From assembly GCA_003258405.1 (NCBI GenBank), contig QKPN01000002.1:1-64000 (forward strand): a DNA stretch of 64,000 nt, written 5' to 3'. Made by a program: the position numbers and the translations under genes. Within the stretch, counting starts at the first letter, position 1; the number at the start of each line of letters is the position of its first letter. The stretch is from Rhodobacteraceae bacterium DSL-40 (GTDB lineage: Bacteria; Pseudomonadota; Alphaproteobacteria; Rhodobacterales; Rhodobacteraceae). Below the pieces are notes generated by a model. It saw nothing but the letters and a program-made list of their open reading frames with translations. It did not search any database and was not told the origin of the DNA. This document shows positions 28,160 through 40,043 of this stretch, piece by piece.

Positions 28160-29362
28160 ATGCCGCTGAAGGACTTTCCGATCTGGCGCCGCCCGCGCCA
28201 TCACCTCGATGTCGAAGGGGCAGGCGACCACGTGCACTGGGTCGAGCTTTTCTTCGACCTCATCCATGTCGTCACCGTCTTCATGCTGGGGAACTTCCTC
28301 TCCCACCATCTGGACTGGCACGGGTTCTGGATCTTCACCGGCCTCTTCCTCGCGATCTTCTTCGCCTGGGCCGACAGCTCGGTCTACAATTCCCTCTACA
28401 TCTCGACAGACATCCCGCACCGGACGGTGATGGCGGTGCAGATCGTGACGATGATGTTCATCGCCGCGGCCATTCCCGCCGTCACCAGCGGCGGATGGCC
28501 CTATTTCGCGCTGGGCTACGCGCTCAACCGGGCCCTGACCGCCTGGCTCTACTGGCGCGCGCGCTCGACCGGCGCCGAGGAAACCTCGCTCGCCTACGAA
28601 CAGGGGCGCAACTTCTTCGTCCTCGCCGCGGTCTTTGCGCTCTCCGCGGTCCTCCCGAAGCCGCTCGCCTACTGGGTCTTTGGCGCGGGCGTCCTGCTCA
28701 TCCAGGTGCAGTACATGGCCCCGCGCTTCGGCACGCTCCGCTTCGAGCGCTTCCTGCCCCGCCTCGGCCACCTCTCCGAACGCTTCGCCCTGCTCATGCT
28801 GATCCTGCTCGGCGAGGGCTTCTTCAAGCTCGTCGTCACCCTCGCCGACAAGGGCATCTACAAGGCCGCCCCCGGCACGCTCTTCAACCTCGCCATGGGC
28901 GGGCTCTCGCTCTTCGCGATGGCCTGGATCTACTTCGACAGCGTCGGAAACGCGAAACCCCGGAGCCGCGCCGTCCCGGTCCTGCTCGCCTACTGGATTG
29001 CCCATATCGTGATCCTCTGGAGCGCGGTGCTGGTCGGCGTCGCCCTCGCCGGAGAGGTCTATGTCGGGCTCTGGCAACCCTACCCCAGCGGCTACGGCAC
29101 CATCGGCACGCTCGGCCTCGCCGTCTTCCTCGCCGCCCTCTGGTGGCTCCAGACCCTCGTCGAGGGCCGCGACGTCACCCGCAGCTACCATTCCTGGAAG
29201 GTCCGGCTCTTCGGCATCGTCATGGCGCTCTGCGTGCTCGCGATCCACCCCTTCGTGCCCTCGATCATCGGCAATCTGCTCTGGGGCATCGGCCTCTTCG
29301 CGCAGATCGCCGTGCCGCTCTACCGCTCGACGCAGGACATGCGACGCGAGCCGGCCGCATGA
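28160..29362 (+). CDS. LtrA-like low temperature requirement family membrane protein
   Basis: A 400-residue polytopic membrane protein with the LtrA signature near the N-terminus, HWVELFFDLIHVVTVFMLGN, a second DIPHRTVMAVQI block and further helices including ERFALLMLILLGEGFFKLVV (the GEG motif). ATG 28160 follows GGGAGG at a good distance. The family's biochemical function is unknown. It overlaps the next gene (K+ channel) by four bases, so the two are probably cotranscribed. Confidence 0.85.
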   Translation: MPLKDFPIWRRPRHHLDVEGAGDHVHWVELFFDLIHVVTVFMLGNFLSHHLDWHGFWIFTGLFLAIFFAWADSSVYNSLYISTDIPHRTVMAVQIVTMMFIAAAIPAVTSGGWPYFALGYALNRALTAWLYWRARSTGAEETSLAYEQGRNFFVLAAVFALSAVLPKPLAYWVFGAGVLLIQVQYMAPRFGTLRFERFLPRLGHLSERFALLMLILLGEGFFKLVVTLADKGIYKAAPGTLFNLAMGGLSLFAMAWIYFDSVGNAKPRSRAVPVLLAYWIAHIVILWSAVLVGVALAGEVYVGLWQPYPSGYGTIGTLGLAVFLAALWWLQTLVEGRDVTRSYHSWKVRLFGIVMALCVLAIHPFVPSIIGNLLWGIGLFAQIAVPLYRSTQDMRREPAA

Positions 29363-30336
29363 CGCGGCGCCACCACCTCCGGCGGCGGGTCTTCGAGATC
29401 CTCGAGCGGCCAAGCCGGGCCGACAAGCTCTCCTGGGCGCTCGAACTCGCACTGATCGCGCTCATCATCGCCAATGTCGTCGCTGTCGCGCTGGAAACCG
29501 TGGGCGAGATCCACGCCGAATACCGCACGCAGTTCCACCTCTTCGACCTGCTCTCCGTCTCGGTCTTCACCGCCGAATACGTGCTGCGGCTCTGGGCCTG
29601 CGTCGAGGCCGAACCGGACCTCACCCCCCTCCAGGCCCGGCTGCGCTACGCCCGCTCGCCGATCGCGCTCGTCGATCTCGCGGCGGTTCTGCCGTTCTAT
29701 CTCGCGCTCTTCATGCCCTTCAACATCCACATGCTGCGGATGCTGCGACTGCTGCGGGTCTACAAGCTCACCCGGTATTCACCGGCGCTCGGCGTGCTGA
29801 TGAACGTGATCCGCGAGGAATCCGCGACGCTGCTCGCCGCCTTCTCGATCCTCGCGATCCTGCTCGTCTTCGCCGCGACCGGCGCCTACCTCGTCGAGCA
29901 CAAGGCCCAGCCCGAGAACTTCGGCTCGATCCCGGCGGCCATGTGGTGGGCGATCGTCACCCTCACCACCGTGGGCTACGGCGACGTGACGCCGATCACC
30001 GCCGCGGGCCGGCTCTTCGGCGCGCTCGTCACCGTGCTCGGGGTCGGCATGGCCGCCCTTCCCGCCGGTATCCTCGCAAGCGGCCTCGCCGATCACCTGC
30101 ACCGCCGGCGCGACCACCTCCGCACCCAGTTCCGCCTCGCGCTCGAGGACGGCAAGATCGACCTCAGCGAGGGCCGCAAGATCGAACAGCTCCGCCGCGA
30201 GCTCGCGATCAGCCGCGACGTCGCCCGCGAGATCTATGACGAGATCCGCCTCCGGCGCCAGCGCGTGCTGAGCTGCACCTGCCCGGAATGCGGGCACCGG
30301 TTCGACCTGCAGACCGAGGAAGGCGACACGCCCTGA
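29359..30336 (+). CDS. Voltage-gated-type potassium channel with C-terminal zinc-ribbon-like tail
   Basis: A 325-residue inner-membrane channel with six helices. The S4-like segment is RMLRLLRVYKLTRY, with Arg/Lys spacing typical of voltage sensors. The selectivity filter TLTTVGYGDV (about residues 201-210) identifies K+. After S6 comes a charged cytoplasmic helix (about 250-300) and then CTCPECGHRFD, a single half zinc ribbon. It is translationally coupled to the LtrA-like gene. Role in K+ balance is clear from the family; why it pairs with LtrA is not. Confidence 0.9.
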   Translation: MTRRHHLRRRVFEILERPSRADKLSWALELALIALIIANVVAVALETVGEIHAEYRTQFHLFDLLSVSVFTAEYVLRLWACVEAEPDLTPLQARLRYARSPIALVDLAAVLPFYLALFMPFNIHMLRMLRLLRVYKLTRYSPALGVLMNVIREESATLLAAFSILAILLVFAATGAYLVEHKAQPENFGSIPAAMWWAIVTLTTVGYGDVTPITAAGRLFGALVTVLGVGMAALPAGILASGLADHLHRRRDHLRTQFRLALEDGKIDLSEGRKIEQLRRELAISRDVAREIYDEIRLRRQRVLSCTCPECGHRFDLQTEEGDTP

Positions 30337-30363
30337 GCGGCGGCCGCGGCACCCGTCCCCGCC

Positions 30364-31173
30364 TCAGTCCTCGCGCCAGGCCTCGGCCACCCAGGGCGCG
30401 GGCCGGATGTAATGCCGGAGATAGCGCAGCGGCGGATCGTGGCGGTCGGGCGCCAGAAGCCCCCTGAGATGCGCCGCCGGGCTGCCCGGCGTGTAATGCT
30501 TGTTGTAGCGCCCGGCGATCACATGCGGCGGCAGCGTGCCGCCCGGAAAGATCACCACCTTCGCCCCGTCCGGGCATTTCGGCGGCAGCAGGAAATTGAG
30601 CGGGAAGCTCCGCGTGCAGTCGCGCCGGAAATGCCGCACCCAGCGCCGCGGCCAGAACCGGATCCCCCCCGGCGCCTCCCGCGTCACATAGCGCTGCTCG
30701 AAGCGGTAGGTGTCGGCCACACCCTGCGGATCGGCCCGGAACCGCTCCTGCAACGGATGGAGCTTGCCGACCGGAAAGCGGAAGATCGAGGTCTGGCCGA
30801 GCTTCTCGAACGGCGTGTTCTCGTTCCGCGCGAGGATCACATCCTCGGGAGCGCCCTCCTCGAAGAAGCCGTCGAGCGAGCCCACCACCACCATGTCGAG
30901 ATCCATGAAGAGCACCGGCCCCTCGAGATCGGCAAGCCGCGCGCTCCAGAGCCGCGCCTTGGGCCAGATGCCCTGGGTGCCCGTCGGCATCTCGACATCG
31001 AGCTCGGGCAGCGGCTCGGTCCGCACCTCCGGCCGGATGCCGCCGGGATCGTCGCAGAAGCAGGTAAAGGTGAATGGCCCCGTGATGTTGCGGGCAACGC
31101 CTGCATAGAGCCGGTTGATGTAGGTCGGACCGTATTTGCGGCCCCAGTTGATGCAGATGACCTGCTTTTTCAT
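30364..31173 (-). CDS. Glycosyltransferase-like protein
   Basis: A 269-residue protein with a GT-A-like layout: KKQVICINWGRKYGPTYINR at the start, TFTCFCDDPGGI, and PVLFMDLDMVVVGSLDGFF with a DxD motif for metal and nucleotide sugar. FPLNFLLPPKCPDGAKVVIF and a C-terminal HYIRPAPWV follow. No signal peptide. Start is uncertain between ATG 31173 and GTG 31188. The donor and acceptor are unknown; no capsule or LPS genes are adjacent. It is convergent with the K+ channel gene. Confidence 0.75.
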   Translation of the reverse strand: MKKQVICINWGRKYGPTYINRLYAGVARNITGPFTFTCFCDDPGGIRPEVRTEPLPELDVEMPTGTQGIWPKARLWSARLADLEGPVLFMDLDMVVVGSLDGFFEEGAPEDVILARNENTPFEKLGQTSIFRFPVGKLHPLQERFRADPQGVADTYRFEQRYVTREAPGGIRFWPRRWVRHFRRDCTRSFPLNFLLPPKCPDGAKVVIFPGGTLPPHVIAGRYNKHYTPGSPAAHLRGLLAPDRHDPPLRYLRHYIRPAPWVAEAWRED

Positions 31174-31209
31174 GCGCTCCCGGCCCACGTTCCGGCGGCT
31201 GTCCCGGGA

Positions 31210-31389
31210 TCAGAAATCCGAGATGATGCCCTTGCGTTCCCAGTCTCCAAAGCGGATCGGCTCCGGCCCGTCGCGGCCGCCGAGCTCCGGCGGCAGCTCG
31301 AGCGGCTTGGCTTCCGCCCGCCGCGCCTCGGCCTCCTTGAGCGCCCGCGCGGCCGCTTCGGCAATGCGAGCCTCTTTTTCGTCTGACAT
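31210..31389 (-). CDS. SdhAF4-like protein (DUF1674)
   Basis: A 59-residue protein: Ala/Glu-rich helix at the N-terminus and the conserved C-terminal block GGRDGPEPIRFGDWERKGI ending SDF. That block defines DUF1674, the bacterial relative of mitochondrial SDHAF4, which helps assemble flavinated SdhA. ATG 31389 is chosen because family members start near it. It is transcribed divergently from htpX. Confidence 0.88.
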   Translation of the reverse strand: MSDEKEARIAEAAARALKEAEARRAEAKPLELPPELGGRDGPEPIRFGDWERKGIISDF

Positions 31390-31465
31390 CTCGGATATAT
31401 ATCCTTCCCCAAACCGGGGCCGACTATAGGGCTTCGCAGTCGTCTGCCGCAAGGCCGGAGGGAAG

Positions 31466-32377
31466 ATGAACTACTTCAGGACGATGCTTCTGCTCGCCGC
31501 GATGACCGCGCTCTTCATGGGCGTGGGCTACATGCTCGGCGGCACCGGAGGCATGCTGATCGCACTCCTGTTCGCGATCGGCACCAATGCCTTCGCCTAC
31601 TGGAATTCCGACAAGATGGTGCTCCGCATGTACAATGCGGAACCCGTCACCCAGGCCAGCGCGCCCGACCTCTACCGCATGGTGGCCGAGCTGGCGCGCA
31701 ACGCCGATCTGCCCATGCCGAAACTCTACGTCCTGCGCGATCAGCAGCCGAACGCCTTCGCGACCGGCCGCAATCCGGAGAACGCCGCGGTGGCCGTCAC
31801 CACCGGGATCATGCAGGTGCTCGACCACGACGAGCTCGCCGGCGTCGTCGCCCATGAGCTCGCCCACATCAAGAACCGCGACACGCTGACGATGACCATC
31901 GCCGCGACCGTCGCCGGTGCGATCTCGATGCTCGCGCAGTTCGGCCTCTTCTTCGGCGGCAACCGCGACGAGCGCAGCCCCTTCGGCTTCGTCGGCGTGC
32001 TGCTTGCGGCGCTTCTCGCCCCCTTCGCGGCGATGATGATCCAGATGATGATCAGCCGCACGCGGGAATACTCCGCCGACCGGATGGGGGCGCAGATCTG
32101 CGGCGCACCGATGGCGCTGGCAAGCGCGCTGCGCAAGATCTCGGGCTATGCCGCCCGGATCGAGATGCCGGATGCCGAACGCAACCCGGCGTCGGCGCAC
32201 ATGTTCATCATCAACCCGCTCTCGGGGGCCCGGATGGACAACCTCTTCTCCACGCATCCCAACGTCGAGAACCGCATCCGCGCGCTTCAGGAGCTGCAGG
32301 GCGAGATCGCGCCGCGCCCGAGCGTCCGCCCGAGCCCCCTGCCGAAGACCGGTCGCCGGTCCGGGCCCTGGGGATGA
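31466..32377 (+). CDS. htpX: HtpX, membrane zinc metalloprotease
   Basis: A 303-residue M48 peptidase. Two N-terminal helices (residues ~7-45) are followed by the zinc motif HELAH at residues 130-134, a pair of helices in the middle, and [17 protein letters not shown] with the third zinc ligand Glu. HtpX degrades misfolded membrane proteins in the heat-stress response. The stop overlaps the rsmB-like start (ATGA). Confidence 0.93.
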   Translation: MNYFRTMLLLAAMTALFMGVGYMLGGTGGMLIALLFAIGTNAFAYWNSDKMVLRMYNAEPVTQASAPDLYRMVAELARNADLPMPKLYVLRDQQPNAFATGRNPENAAVAVTTGIMQVLDHDELAGVVAHELAHIKNRDTLTMTIAATVAGAISMLAQFGLFFGGNRDERSPFGFVGVLLAALLAPFAAMMIQMMISRTREYSADRMGAQICGAPMALASALRKISGYAARIEMPDAERNPASAHMFIINPLSGARMDNLFSTHPNVENRIRALQELQGEIAPRPSVRPSPLPKTGRRSGPWG

Positions 32378-33702
32378 GCACATCCGCCAGGAAAGCCGCC
32401 CCCGCGCCCGTGCCGGGGCTCGCCGCGCGCAAGGCCGCGATGGAGCTCCTCTCGGGCGTGCTCGACCGCGCCACGAGCCTCGCCGACCAGCTCGGCTCCG
32501 GCGCGCTCGATGATCTCGCCCCCGAGGAACGCGCCCGCGCCCAGAGCCTCGCCACCCTCACCCTGCGCCATCTCGGCCGGATCGACGCCCTGCTCGCGGG
32601 CTTTCTCGACCGCCGGCCGCCGCGCCCGGCCCAGCACGCGCTCCGCCTCGCCACGGCGGAGATCCATATGGAGGGCGTGCCCGCCCATGCCGCCGTCGAT
32701 GCCGCCGTCCGGCTCACCCGCGGCCATCCGAAGACCGGGCATCTCTCGGGCCTCGTGAACGCGGTGGGCCGCCGCATCGCCGAGGCGGAGGCCACCTGGG
32801 CCGCCCTGCCCGAAGGCAAGCTCCCCGACTGGCTCGACGGCATGCTGGTGAAGGCCTGGGGGCGGGAGACCGCCGATGCCATCATCGCCGCCCAGCGCGC
32901 CGCGCCGCCCACCGACATCACGCCCCGCGACCCGGCAACGGCGGCGGATCTCGCCCGGCGCCTCGGCGGCACGCTCCTGCCGACCGGCAGCATCCGCCTC
33001 GCCGCGCCGGGCCAGATCTCGCGCCTGCCCGGCTTTGCCGAAGGCGCCTGGTGGGTGCAGGACGCCGCCGCCGCCCTGCCCGCGCGGCTTCTGGGCCCGG
33101 TGGCGGGCCTTCGCGTTCTCGACCTCTGCGCCGCTCCGGGCGGCAAGACGCTCCAGCTCGCCGCCGCCGGGGCCCGCGTCACCGCGCTCGACATGTCCGA
33201 ACCCCGCCTCGCACGGCTCCGCGAGAACCTCGCCCGCACCCGCCTCTCGGCGGAAATCGTCACCGCGGATGCGCTCGCCTGGGCGCCGGATGCGCCCTTC
33301 GACGCGATCCTGATCGACGCGCCCTGCTCGGCCACCGGCACGATCCGGCGCCACCCCGACCTGCCCTATCTCCGCCGCCCCGAGGATGTCGCCAGCCTCG
33401 TCGAGCTTCAGGCCGGCCTGCTCGCCCGCGCCTGGGGCTGGCTGGCGCCCGGCGGGCGGCTCGTGGCCTGCACCTGCTCGCTGCTGCCCCGTGAGGGCGA
33501 GCGCCAGATCGCCCGCTTTCTCGCCGGGACCCCGGAGGCGCGCATCTCCCCGCCCGACGCCTCCGCCCTCGGGCTCGAGCCCGGCTGGATCGACGCTTCG
33601 GGCGGCCTGCGCCTCCGCCCGGATTTCTGGCCGGATCTCGGCGGCATGGACGGCTTCCACGCCGCCCTTCTGAGCAAGGTGGGCCCGGCCCCGGGGGATT
33701 GA
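32374..33702 (+). CDS. rsmB: RsmB-like 16S rRNA m5C methyltransferase
   Basis: A 442-residue protein with an N-terminal NusB-like helical domain ([39 protein letters not shown]) and a SAM-dependent methyltransferase domain: [17 protein letters not shown] (SAM loop), [20 protein letters not shown] (motif IV Cys) and [14 protein letters not shown] (motif VI catalytic Cys). This is the RsmB/Sun layout for C5-methylation of 16S rRNA cytosine. It is coupled to htpX. Confidence 0.9.
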   Translation: MSTSARKAAPAPVPGLAARKAAMELLSGVLDRATSLADQLGSGALDDLAPEERARAQSLATLTLRHLGRIDALLAGFLDRRPPRPAQHALRLATAEIHMEGVPAHAAVDAAVRLTRGHPKTGHLSGLVNAVGRRIAEAEATWAALPEGKLPDWLDGMLVKAWGRETADAIIAAQRAAPPTDITPRDPATAADLARRLGGTLLPTGSIRLAAPGQISRLPGFAEGAWWVQDAAAALPARLLGPVAGLRVLDLCAAPGGKTLQLAAAGARVTALDMSEPRLARLRENLARTRLSAEIVTADALAWAPDAPFDAILIDAPCSATGTIRRHPDLPYLRRPEDVASLVELQAGLLARAWGWLAPGGRLVACTCSLLPREGERQIARFLAGTPEARISPPDASALGLEPGWIDASGGLRLRPDFWPDLGGMDGFHAALLSKVGPAPGD

Positions 33703-33758
33703 GGCGGCGCGGCAACACTCGCGCGAAAAACGGGTCTCTCCAAAACGGCCTGAACGCA

Positions 33759-33795
33759 GGATTTCGCCCTAAACACTTGGTTCCGGGCGAAATCC
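33759..33795. repeat. Perfect 11-bp inverted repeat between rsmB and the heparinase-like gene
   Basis: GGATTTCGCCC (33759-33769) pairs exactly with GGGCGAAATCC (33785-33795) across a 15-base AT-richer loop. It sits in the 168-base gap after rsmB. There is no T-run, so a terminator is not assured; an operator or folded leader for the gene at 33871 is possible. Confidence 0.55.
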
Positions 33796-33870
33796 CGTTT
33801 CACACTGCATTTCCGTCCGAGGCGCTTTTGCTCTAGACTCGCGCCTCACGCCTCCGTCATCGGAAACCGC

Positions 33871-35595
33871 ATGCCGCTCTTTCTCAAGGCCCTCCGCGCG
33901 CGCCTCACCCGCCCGGCCAGACGCTGGGCCAACCGCCTCGCCGCCCGGCGAGCGCGCCTCGGGACGCGCCCTCAGGTTGCGGAGACCCTGCCCGAACCGG
34001 TGCTCTTCGGCGACGCCGACCACGGCCTCGCCCTCGTCGGTGGCCGCTGGCTGGCGCTCGGCCATGAGGTTTCGCTCGACGGACAGACGATCTGGGCCGC
34101 CCGCCTGCCGGACCCGCGGCTCGACCCGCTCCGCCACGGCTTCGACTGGCTCGACCACCTCGGCGCCCTCGGCAACCGCGCGGCGCGCGGCACGGCGCAG
34201 GCCTGGCTGGCCGACTGGATCCGCCGCTACGGCCGCGGCAGCGGCCCGGGCTGGACCCCGGAGATCGCGGGGGCGCGCGCCCGGCAGTGGACGGCCCATG
34301 CCGCCCTCCTCGCCCAGGGCCTCGAGCGCGCCGAGGCCGACCGGTTCTGGCGTGCGCTCGCCGCCCAGCAACACTACCTCGCCCAGACCTGGCGCCATGC
34401 CGCCCCCGGCCTCGGCCGGCTCCGCGCGCTGTCGGGCCTCGTCTGGAGCGGCCTCGTCCTGCCCCATCCCGGCCACCGCGTCGCCATGGCCGAGCTCGGC
34501 AAGCTCGCCGAGGCGCTGATCGACGACAAGGGCGAGATCGCAAGCCGCCGCCCCGAAGACCTCGCCGAGGCGATCATCCTGCTGATCTGGACCGCCCGCG
34601 TGCTCGAGAACGCCGGGCAGCACGCGCCGCCCGCCCATCTCGCCGCCATCGTGCGCAGCGTGCCGGTGCTCCGCGCGCTGCGCATGGGCGATGGCAGCTT
34701 CGCCCGCTTCCAGGGCGGCGGCGCGGGCGATGCCGACCGCCTCGACCAGGCGCTCGCCGAGCTGCGCATCGGCGTCCAGTCGAAACCCCCGCTCTCGATG
34801 GGCTACTGCCGCCTCCAGGGCGGACGCACCGTCGTGGTGCTCGATGCCGCCGCGCCGCCCGGCGGAGCCGAAGCCGCCCATGCCCATGCCGGAACCCTCG
34901 CCTTCGAGATGAGCGCGAGCCGCCAGCCGCTCATCGCCAACCAGGGGCCGGGCGAGGCCTTCGGCCGGCGCTGGGGCCTCGCCGCGCGCCAGACCGCGGC
35001 CCATTCCACCGTCGAGATCGCCGGCCGCCCCTCGGCGGGCTTCCGCACCCGCGGGCTCGTCGCGAGCGCCTTCGGCCCGCGCCTCGTGGGCGGCCCCGCC
35101 CGCGTCTCGATCCGCCAGGCCCAGGACGCCAGCGGCCAGTGGCTGCTCGCGACCCACGACGGCTACGCCAGCCGCTTCGGCGTGATCCACGAACGCCGCG
35201 TCTTCGTCGGGGCCCGCGGCCGCGAGGTCCGCGGCGAGGATATCCTCACCATCCCCGACGCCGCCGCGCTCGCCCGCTTCGGCAAGGCCACCCGCGGCCG
35301 GCCCCTTCCCTTCGCGGTGCGCTTCCACCTGCCCCCCTCGGTCGCCGCCGAGGACGACCCGGTGCAGGAGGTGATCCGCCTCACCCTGCCCTCGGGCGAG
35401 GTCTGGGCCTTCCGCGCGGCCGGCGGCATCCCCGAACTCGCCGCCTCGGTCTGGTTCGACCCGGCGGCAGCCGCCCCGGCCGAAAGCCTCCAGATCGTGC
35501 TCCGCAGCGAGCTCGAGGATGGCCCCGGCCAGGTGATCTGGTCCCTGAGCCACGACGCCGACGCCCCGCCGCCCGAGGAGGACGAGACGCCCTGA
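33871..35595 (+). CDS. Heparinase II/III-like protein
   Basis: A 574-residue protein. The N-terminal half is an alpha-toroid (HGFDWLDHLGALGNRAARG, ARQWTAHAALLAQGLE, ENAGQHAPPAHLAAIVRSV) and the C-terminal half is a beta-rich domain (GGRTVVVLDAAAPPGG, AHAHAGTLAFEMSASRQPLI, TAAHSTVEIAGRPS). This is the layout of alphaproteobacterial heparinase II/III-like proteins. No signal peptide is visible, so it may act inside the cell or be exported unusually. The substrate is not known and these standalone genes often neighbour rsmB and purH in Rhodobacterales (from memory). Confidence 0.82.
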   Translation: MPLFLKALRARLTRPARRWANRLAARRARLGTRPQVAETLPEPVLFGDADHGLALVGGRWLALGHEVSLDGQTIWAARLPDPRLDPLRHGFDWLDHLGALGNRAARGTAQAWLADWIRRYGRGSGPGWTPEIAGARARQWTAHAALLAQGLERAEADRFWRALAAQQHYLAQTWRHAAPGLGRLRALSGLVWSGLVLPHPGHRVAMAELGKLAEALIDDKGEIASRRPEDLAEAIILLIWTARVLENAGQHAPPAHLAAIVRSVPVLRALRMGDGSFARFQGGGAGDADRLDQALAELRIGVQSKPPLSMGYCRLQGGRTVVVLDAAAPPGGAEAAHAHAGTLAFEMSASRQPLIANQGPGEAFGRRWGLAARQTAAHSTVEIAGRPSAGFRTRGLVASAFGPRLVGGPARVSIRQAQDASGQWLLATHDGYASRFGVIHERRVFVGARGREVRGEDILTIPDAAALARFGKATRGRPLPFAVRFHLPPSVAAEDDPVQEVIRLTLPSGEVWAFRAAGGIPELAASVWFDPAAAAPAESLQIVLRSELEDGPGQVIWSLSHDADAPPPEEDETP

Positions 35596-35616
35596 GCCCG
35601 GGCCTCGTCCCGGCCT

Positions 35617-37089
35617 TCAGCCCTGCGCGCGCTTCGCCGCGGGCGCAGGCAGCTCTCCGGGCGGTGCCGCAAGCTCGATCCGCGGCGGCGCGGAGGGCAG
35701 CGCCGGCATGCGGTTCCAGGCATCGAGCGCGGCGATCTTGTAGGCCTCGGCGAGCGTCGGATAGTTGAAGGTGTTCTCGACGAAATACTCGAGCGTGCCG
35801 CCGAGATTGATCACCGCCTGGCCGATATGGATCAGCTCCGTCGCGCCCTCGCCGACGATATGGCAGCCGAGCAGACGCCGGGTCTCGAGATCGAAGATCA
35901 TCTTCAGCATCCCGCTCTCGAGCCCCATGATATGCCCGCGCGACGTCTCGCGGAACCGCGCGACCCCGCATTCATAGGCAATCCCGCGGTCCCGCACCTC
36001 CTCCTCGGTGAGCCCCGTGGTCGAGATCTCCGGCACCGCATAGATGCCATAGGGAAAACTCTCGGGCGGCCGGTGCGCGGGCTTGCCCAGCGCATGGCAG
36101 ACCGCGATCCGGCCCTGCTCCATCGAGGTCGAGGCAAGGCTCGGGAACCCGATCACGTCGCCCGCGGCATAGATATGCGGCACCGAGGTCTGGAAGGTGT
36201 CGGGATCGACCGCAAGCCGCCCGCGCTTGTCCGCCTCGAGCCCGCAGGCCGGCAGGTTCAGCGCCGCCGTCGCCCCGACCCGGCCCGCCGCGAACAGCAC
36301 CATGCCCGAGCGGATCCGCCGCCCGCCCTTCAGATGCACCTCGCAATTGCCGGGGCCGAGCCGCTCCACCCGCTCGACCTCCGCCCCGAAGCGCAGCACC
36401 ATGCCCCGGTCGCGCAGCTGATAGGTGAAATCCTCGACCAGCTCGCGGTCGAGGAAATCGAACATGCTCGTCCGCGGCTCGACCAGCGTCACATGCACAT
36501 CGAGCGCGCTGAAGATGGTCGCGTATTCGACCCCGATCACCCCGGCGCCGATCACCGTCATGTAGCGCGGCAGCGCCGGCAGCTCGAGGATCTCGTCACT
36601 GTCGAAGATGCTCTGCCCGTCGAAGGGCACATGGGCGGGCCGGTGCGGCACCGTGCCGACCGCCAGCAGGAACCGGTCGGCCGAAAAGCTCGTGACCTCC
36701 CCGCCCTCGCCCGTCACCTCGATCTCGTGCGGGCTCATGAACCGCGCCGCCCCCCGCAGCGTCTGCACCTGATTGCGGGCGAACTGGTGCTCCAGCACCT
36801 CGACCTCGTGCCCGAGCGTCATCTCGAGCCGCGCGCGCAGGTCCGTCGCGCTCAGGTCGCGCTTCACCCGGTAGGCCCGGCCATAGAACCCCCGCTCGCG
36901 CCAGCCCGAGAGGTTGAGCGCCGTCTCGCGCAGCGTCTTCGAGGGAATGGTGCCGGTATGCACCGAAACCCCGCCGACGCGCCGGCCGCGCTCGATCACC
37001 AGAACCCGGCAGCCGAATTTCGCGGCCTGGATGGCGGCGCGGCGGCCCGAAGGCCCGCTGCCGATGACGATCAGTTCGAAATGCTCCAT
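35617..37089 (-). CDS. sthA: SthA, soluble pyridine nucleotide transhydrogenase
   Basis: A 490-residue FAD flavoprotein. FAD-binding [18 protein letters not shown] at residues ~6-23; in place of the redox disulfide it has the segment [13 protein letters not shown], as SthA does; the NAD(P) Rossmann motif is [15 protein letters not shown]; the C-terminal dimerisation domain follows. It interconverts NADPH and NADH. A 20-residue Pro/Ala-rich tail extends beyond the usual end. It is convergent with the heparinase-like gene. Confidence 0.92.
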   Translation of the reverse strand: MEHFELIVIGSGPSGRRAAIQAAKFGCRVLVIERGRRVGGVSVHTGTIPSKTLRETALNLSGWRERGFYGRAYRVKRDLSATDLRARLEMTLGHEVEVLEHQFARNQVQTLRGAARFMSPHEIEVTGEGGEVTSFSADRFLLAVGTVPHRPAHVPFDGQSIFDSDEILELPALPRYMTVIGAGVIGVEYATIFSALDVHVTLVEPRTSMFDFLDRELVEDFTYQLRDRGMVLRFGAEVERVERLGPGNCEVHLKGGRRIRSGMVLFAAGRVGATAALNLPACGLEADKRGRLAVDPDTFQTSVPHIYAAGDVIGFPSLASTSMEQGRIAVCHALGKPAHRPPESFPYGIYAVPEISTTGLTEEEVRDRGIAYECGVARFRETSRGHIMGLESGMLKMIFDLETRRLLGCHIVGEGATELIHIGQAVINLGGTLEYFVENTFNYPTLAEAYKIAALDAWNRMPALPSAPPRIELAAPPGELPAPAAKRAQG

Positions 37090-37386
37090 GGGGCGGCGGC
37101 CTCCTGCGTCCTGCCTTGCGGCGCTTGCGAACAGGAAGAGGAGCGGATTTGCCCGGCCCGATCAAGCAAAGCCCCCGCCGCGGCGGCGATTTGCGCCCCG
37201 AAACCCGCCGCCTGCGTGCTGCGTACGCAAATCCGTGCGCCACGCAGTGGTTGCCCCGGCGTTTCGGGTCGAGTATCGGGAGCGCGTCATCACGGAGGGC
37301 GCCGGGCGATCCAGCCCCGCGTCCCGGATCTGGTCCCGGGCGCCGGCCGCGCTGCGGGGCCGCCATCATTGGGGGTTCGCCGCTTC

Positions 37387-38979
<1,593 letters not shown>

Positions 38980-38987
38980 ACCGGCCG

Positions 38988-39452
38988 ATGCTCGCGCGCG
39001 CGCTCGCCGTCGCGATTCCGGTCTTTCTCGCCGACCGGATCACGAAATACTGGGTGGTGGAGGCCCTCGACCTCCGCCACCGCCTCTTCATCCCCGTCCT
39101 CGATCCCTGGCTCAACTTCACCATGGCCTGGAACGAGGGCATCAACTTCGGCCTGCTCGACATGGGCGGCGCCGGGCGCTGGGTGCTGATCGTCCTGGCG
39201 CTCGCCATCACCATCGGCCTCGCGGTCTGGGTCCGGCACCGCAGCGGCTGGGGCACCGCGGCGGGCGTGGGCGCGATCATGGGCGGGGCCATCGGCAATG
39301 TCTGGGACCGCCTGCAATACGGCGCGGTGGCGGATTTCCTCAACACCAGCTGCTGCGGCATCCACAACCCCTTCGCCTTCAACGTCGCCGACGCCGGCAT
39401 CTTCGTCGGCGCCGTGCTCATCGCCATCTTCGCGCGGGACAAGAAAGCGTGA
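38988..39452 (+). CDS. lspA: LspA, lipoprotein signal peptidase
   Basis: A 154-residue inner-membrane aspartyl protease (signal peptidase II) with four helices. Motifs: [49 protein letters not shown] and [16 protein letters not shown], the last two carrying the catalytic Asp pair. ATG 38988 or a TTG at 38976 overlapping the purH stop are both possible. A lipoprotein gene follows directly, a natural substrate. Confidence 0.94.
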   Translation: MLARALAVAIPVFLADRITKYWVVEALDLRHRLFIPVLDPWLNFTMAWNEGINFGLLDMGGAGRWVLIVLALAITIGLAVWVRHRSGWGTAAGVGAIMGGAIGNVWDRLQYGAVADFLNTSCCGIHNPFAFNVADAGIFVGAVLIAIFARDKKA

Positions 39453-39509
39453 CGTCCCGGAGAGAGTGCGCTAGAGACTCGACCGACCGAACCCGGATAT
39501 GACGCGGCC

Positions 39510-40043
39510 ATGCTGAGACCAAGACCGACAGCGCTCCTTGCCCTCGTGCTCCTGCCCGCGGCCCTCGCGCTCGCGGGCTGCACCGGCAACCGCTCGCTCG
39601 CGGGCATCCTCCGCAATTCCGGCGTCACCAGCACGCCCGACGAATTCATGGTCCTGCCGACCCGCCCGCTCGAGATCCCGCAGAACCTCGCCGAGCTGCC
39701 GCCGCCCACACCCGGCCAGCCCAACCGGGTGGATTACCAGCCCCAGCGCATCGCCGTTGCGGGCCTCACCGGCCGGGAGGCGCCGCCCGGCACCGCGAGC
39801 GCCGCGCCGCTGCTCGCCCGCATGGGCCCGATCGACCCGCAGATCCGGGCGAAACTCGCGGTCGAAGACGCCGACTACCGCTCGGTCTCGCACGGCCTCT
39901 TCTTCGAGCGCATGTTCTCGCGCGACAAGCTCGAGATGATGTACCGCCCGATGATCCTCGATCCGGGGCCGGTCTACGAGGAAATGCGCGCCCGCGGCGT
40001 GAAGGTCTCGACCCCGCCGCCGAGCGCTCTCGAAAACAACTGA
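39510..40043 (+). CDS. DUF3035 lipoprotein
   Basis: A 177-residue lipoprotein. The signal peptide ends in the lipobox LALAGC, so Cys23 would be lipidated after LspA cleavage. DEFMVLPTRPLEIPQNLAEL and PPPTPGQPNRVDY are the conserved DUF3035 core; the rest is Pro-rich. Function is unknown. It follows lspA by 57 bases and precedes two M16 peptidases, an order I recall from Rhodobacterales. Confidence 0.85.
   Translation: MLRPRPTALLALVLLPAALALAGCTGNRSLAGILRNSGVTSTPDEFMVLPTRPLEIPQNLAELPPPTPGQPNRVDYQPQRIAVAGLTGREAPPGTASAAPLLARMGPIDPQIRAKLAVEDADYRSVSHGLFFERMFSRDKLEMMYRPMILDPGPVYEEMRARGVKVSTPPPSALENN

Noticed and set aside
35827-37386. In-frame upstream extension of purH of more than 500 codons
   Set aside because: It runs antisense through sthA and shows no similarity before the canonical PurH start at 37387.
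37090-37386. Possible ZTP (pfl) riboswitch before purH
   Set aside because: The leader lacks the conserved pseudoknot core of that class; only GC-rich stretches are seen.
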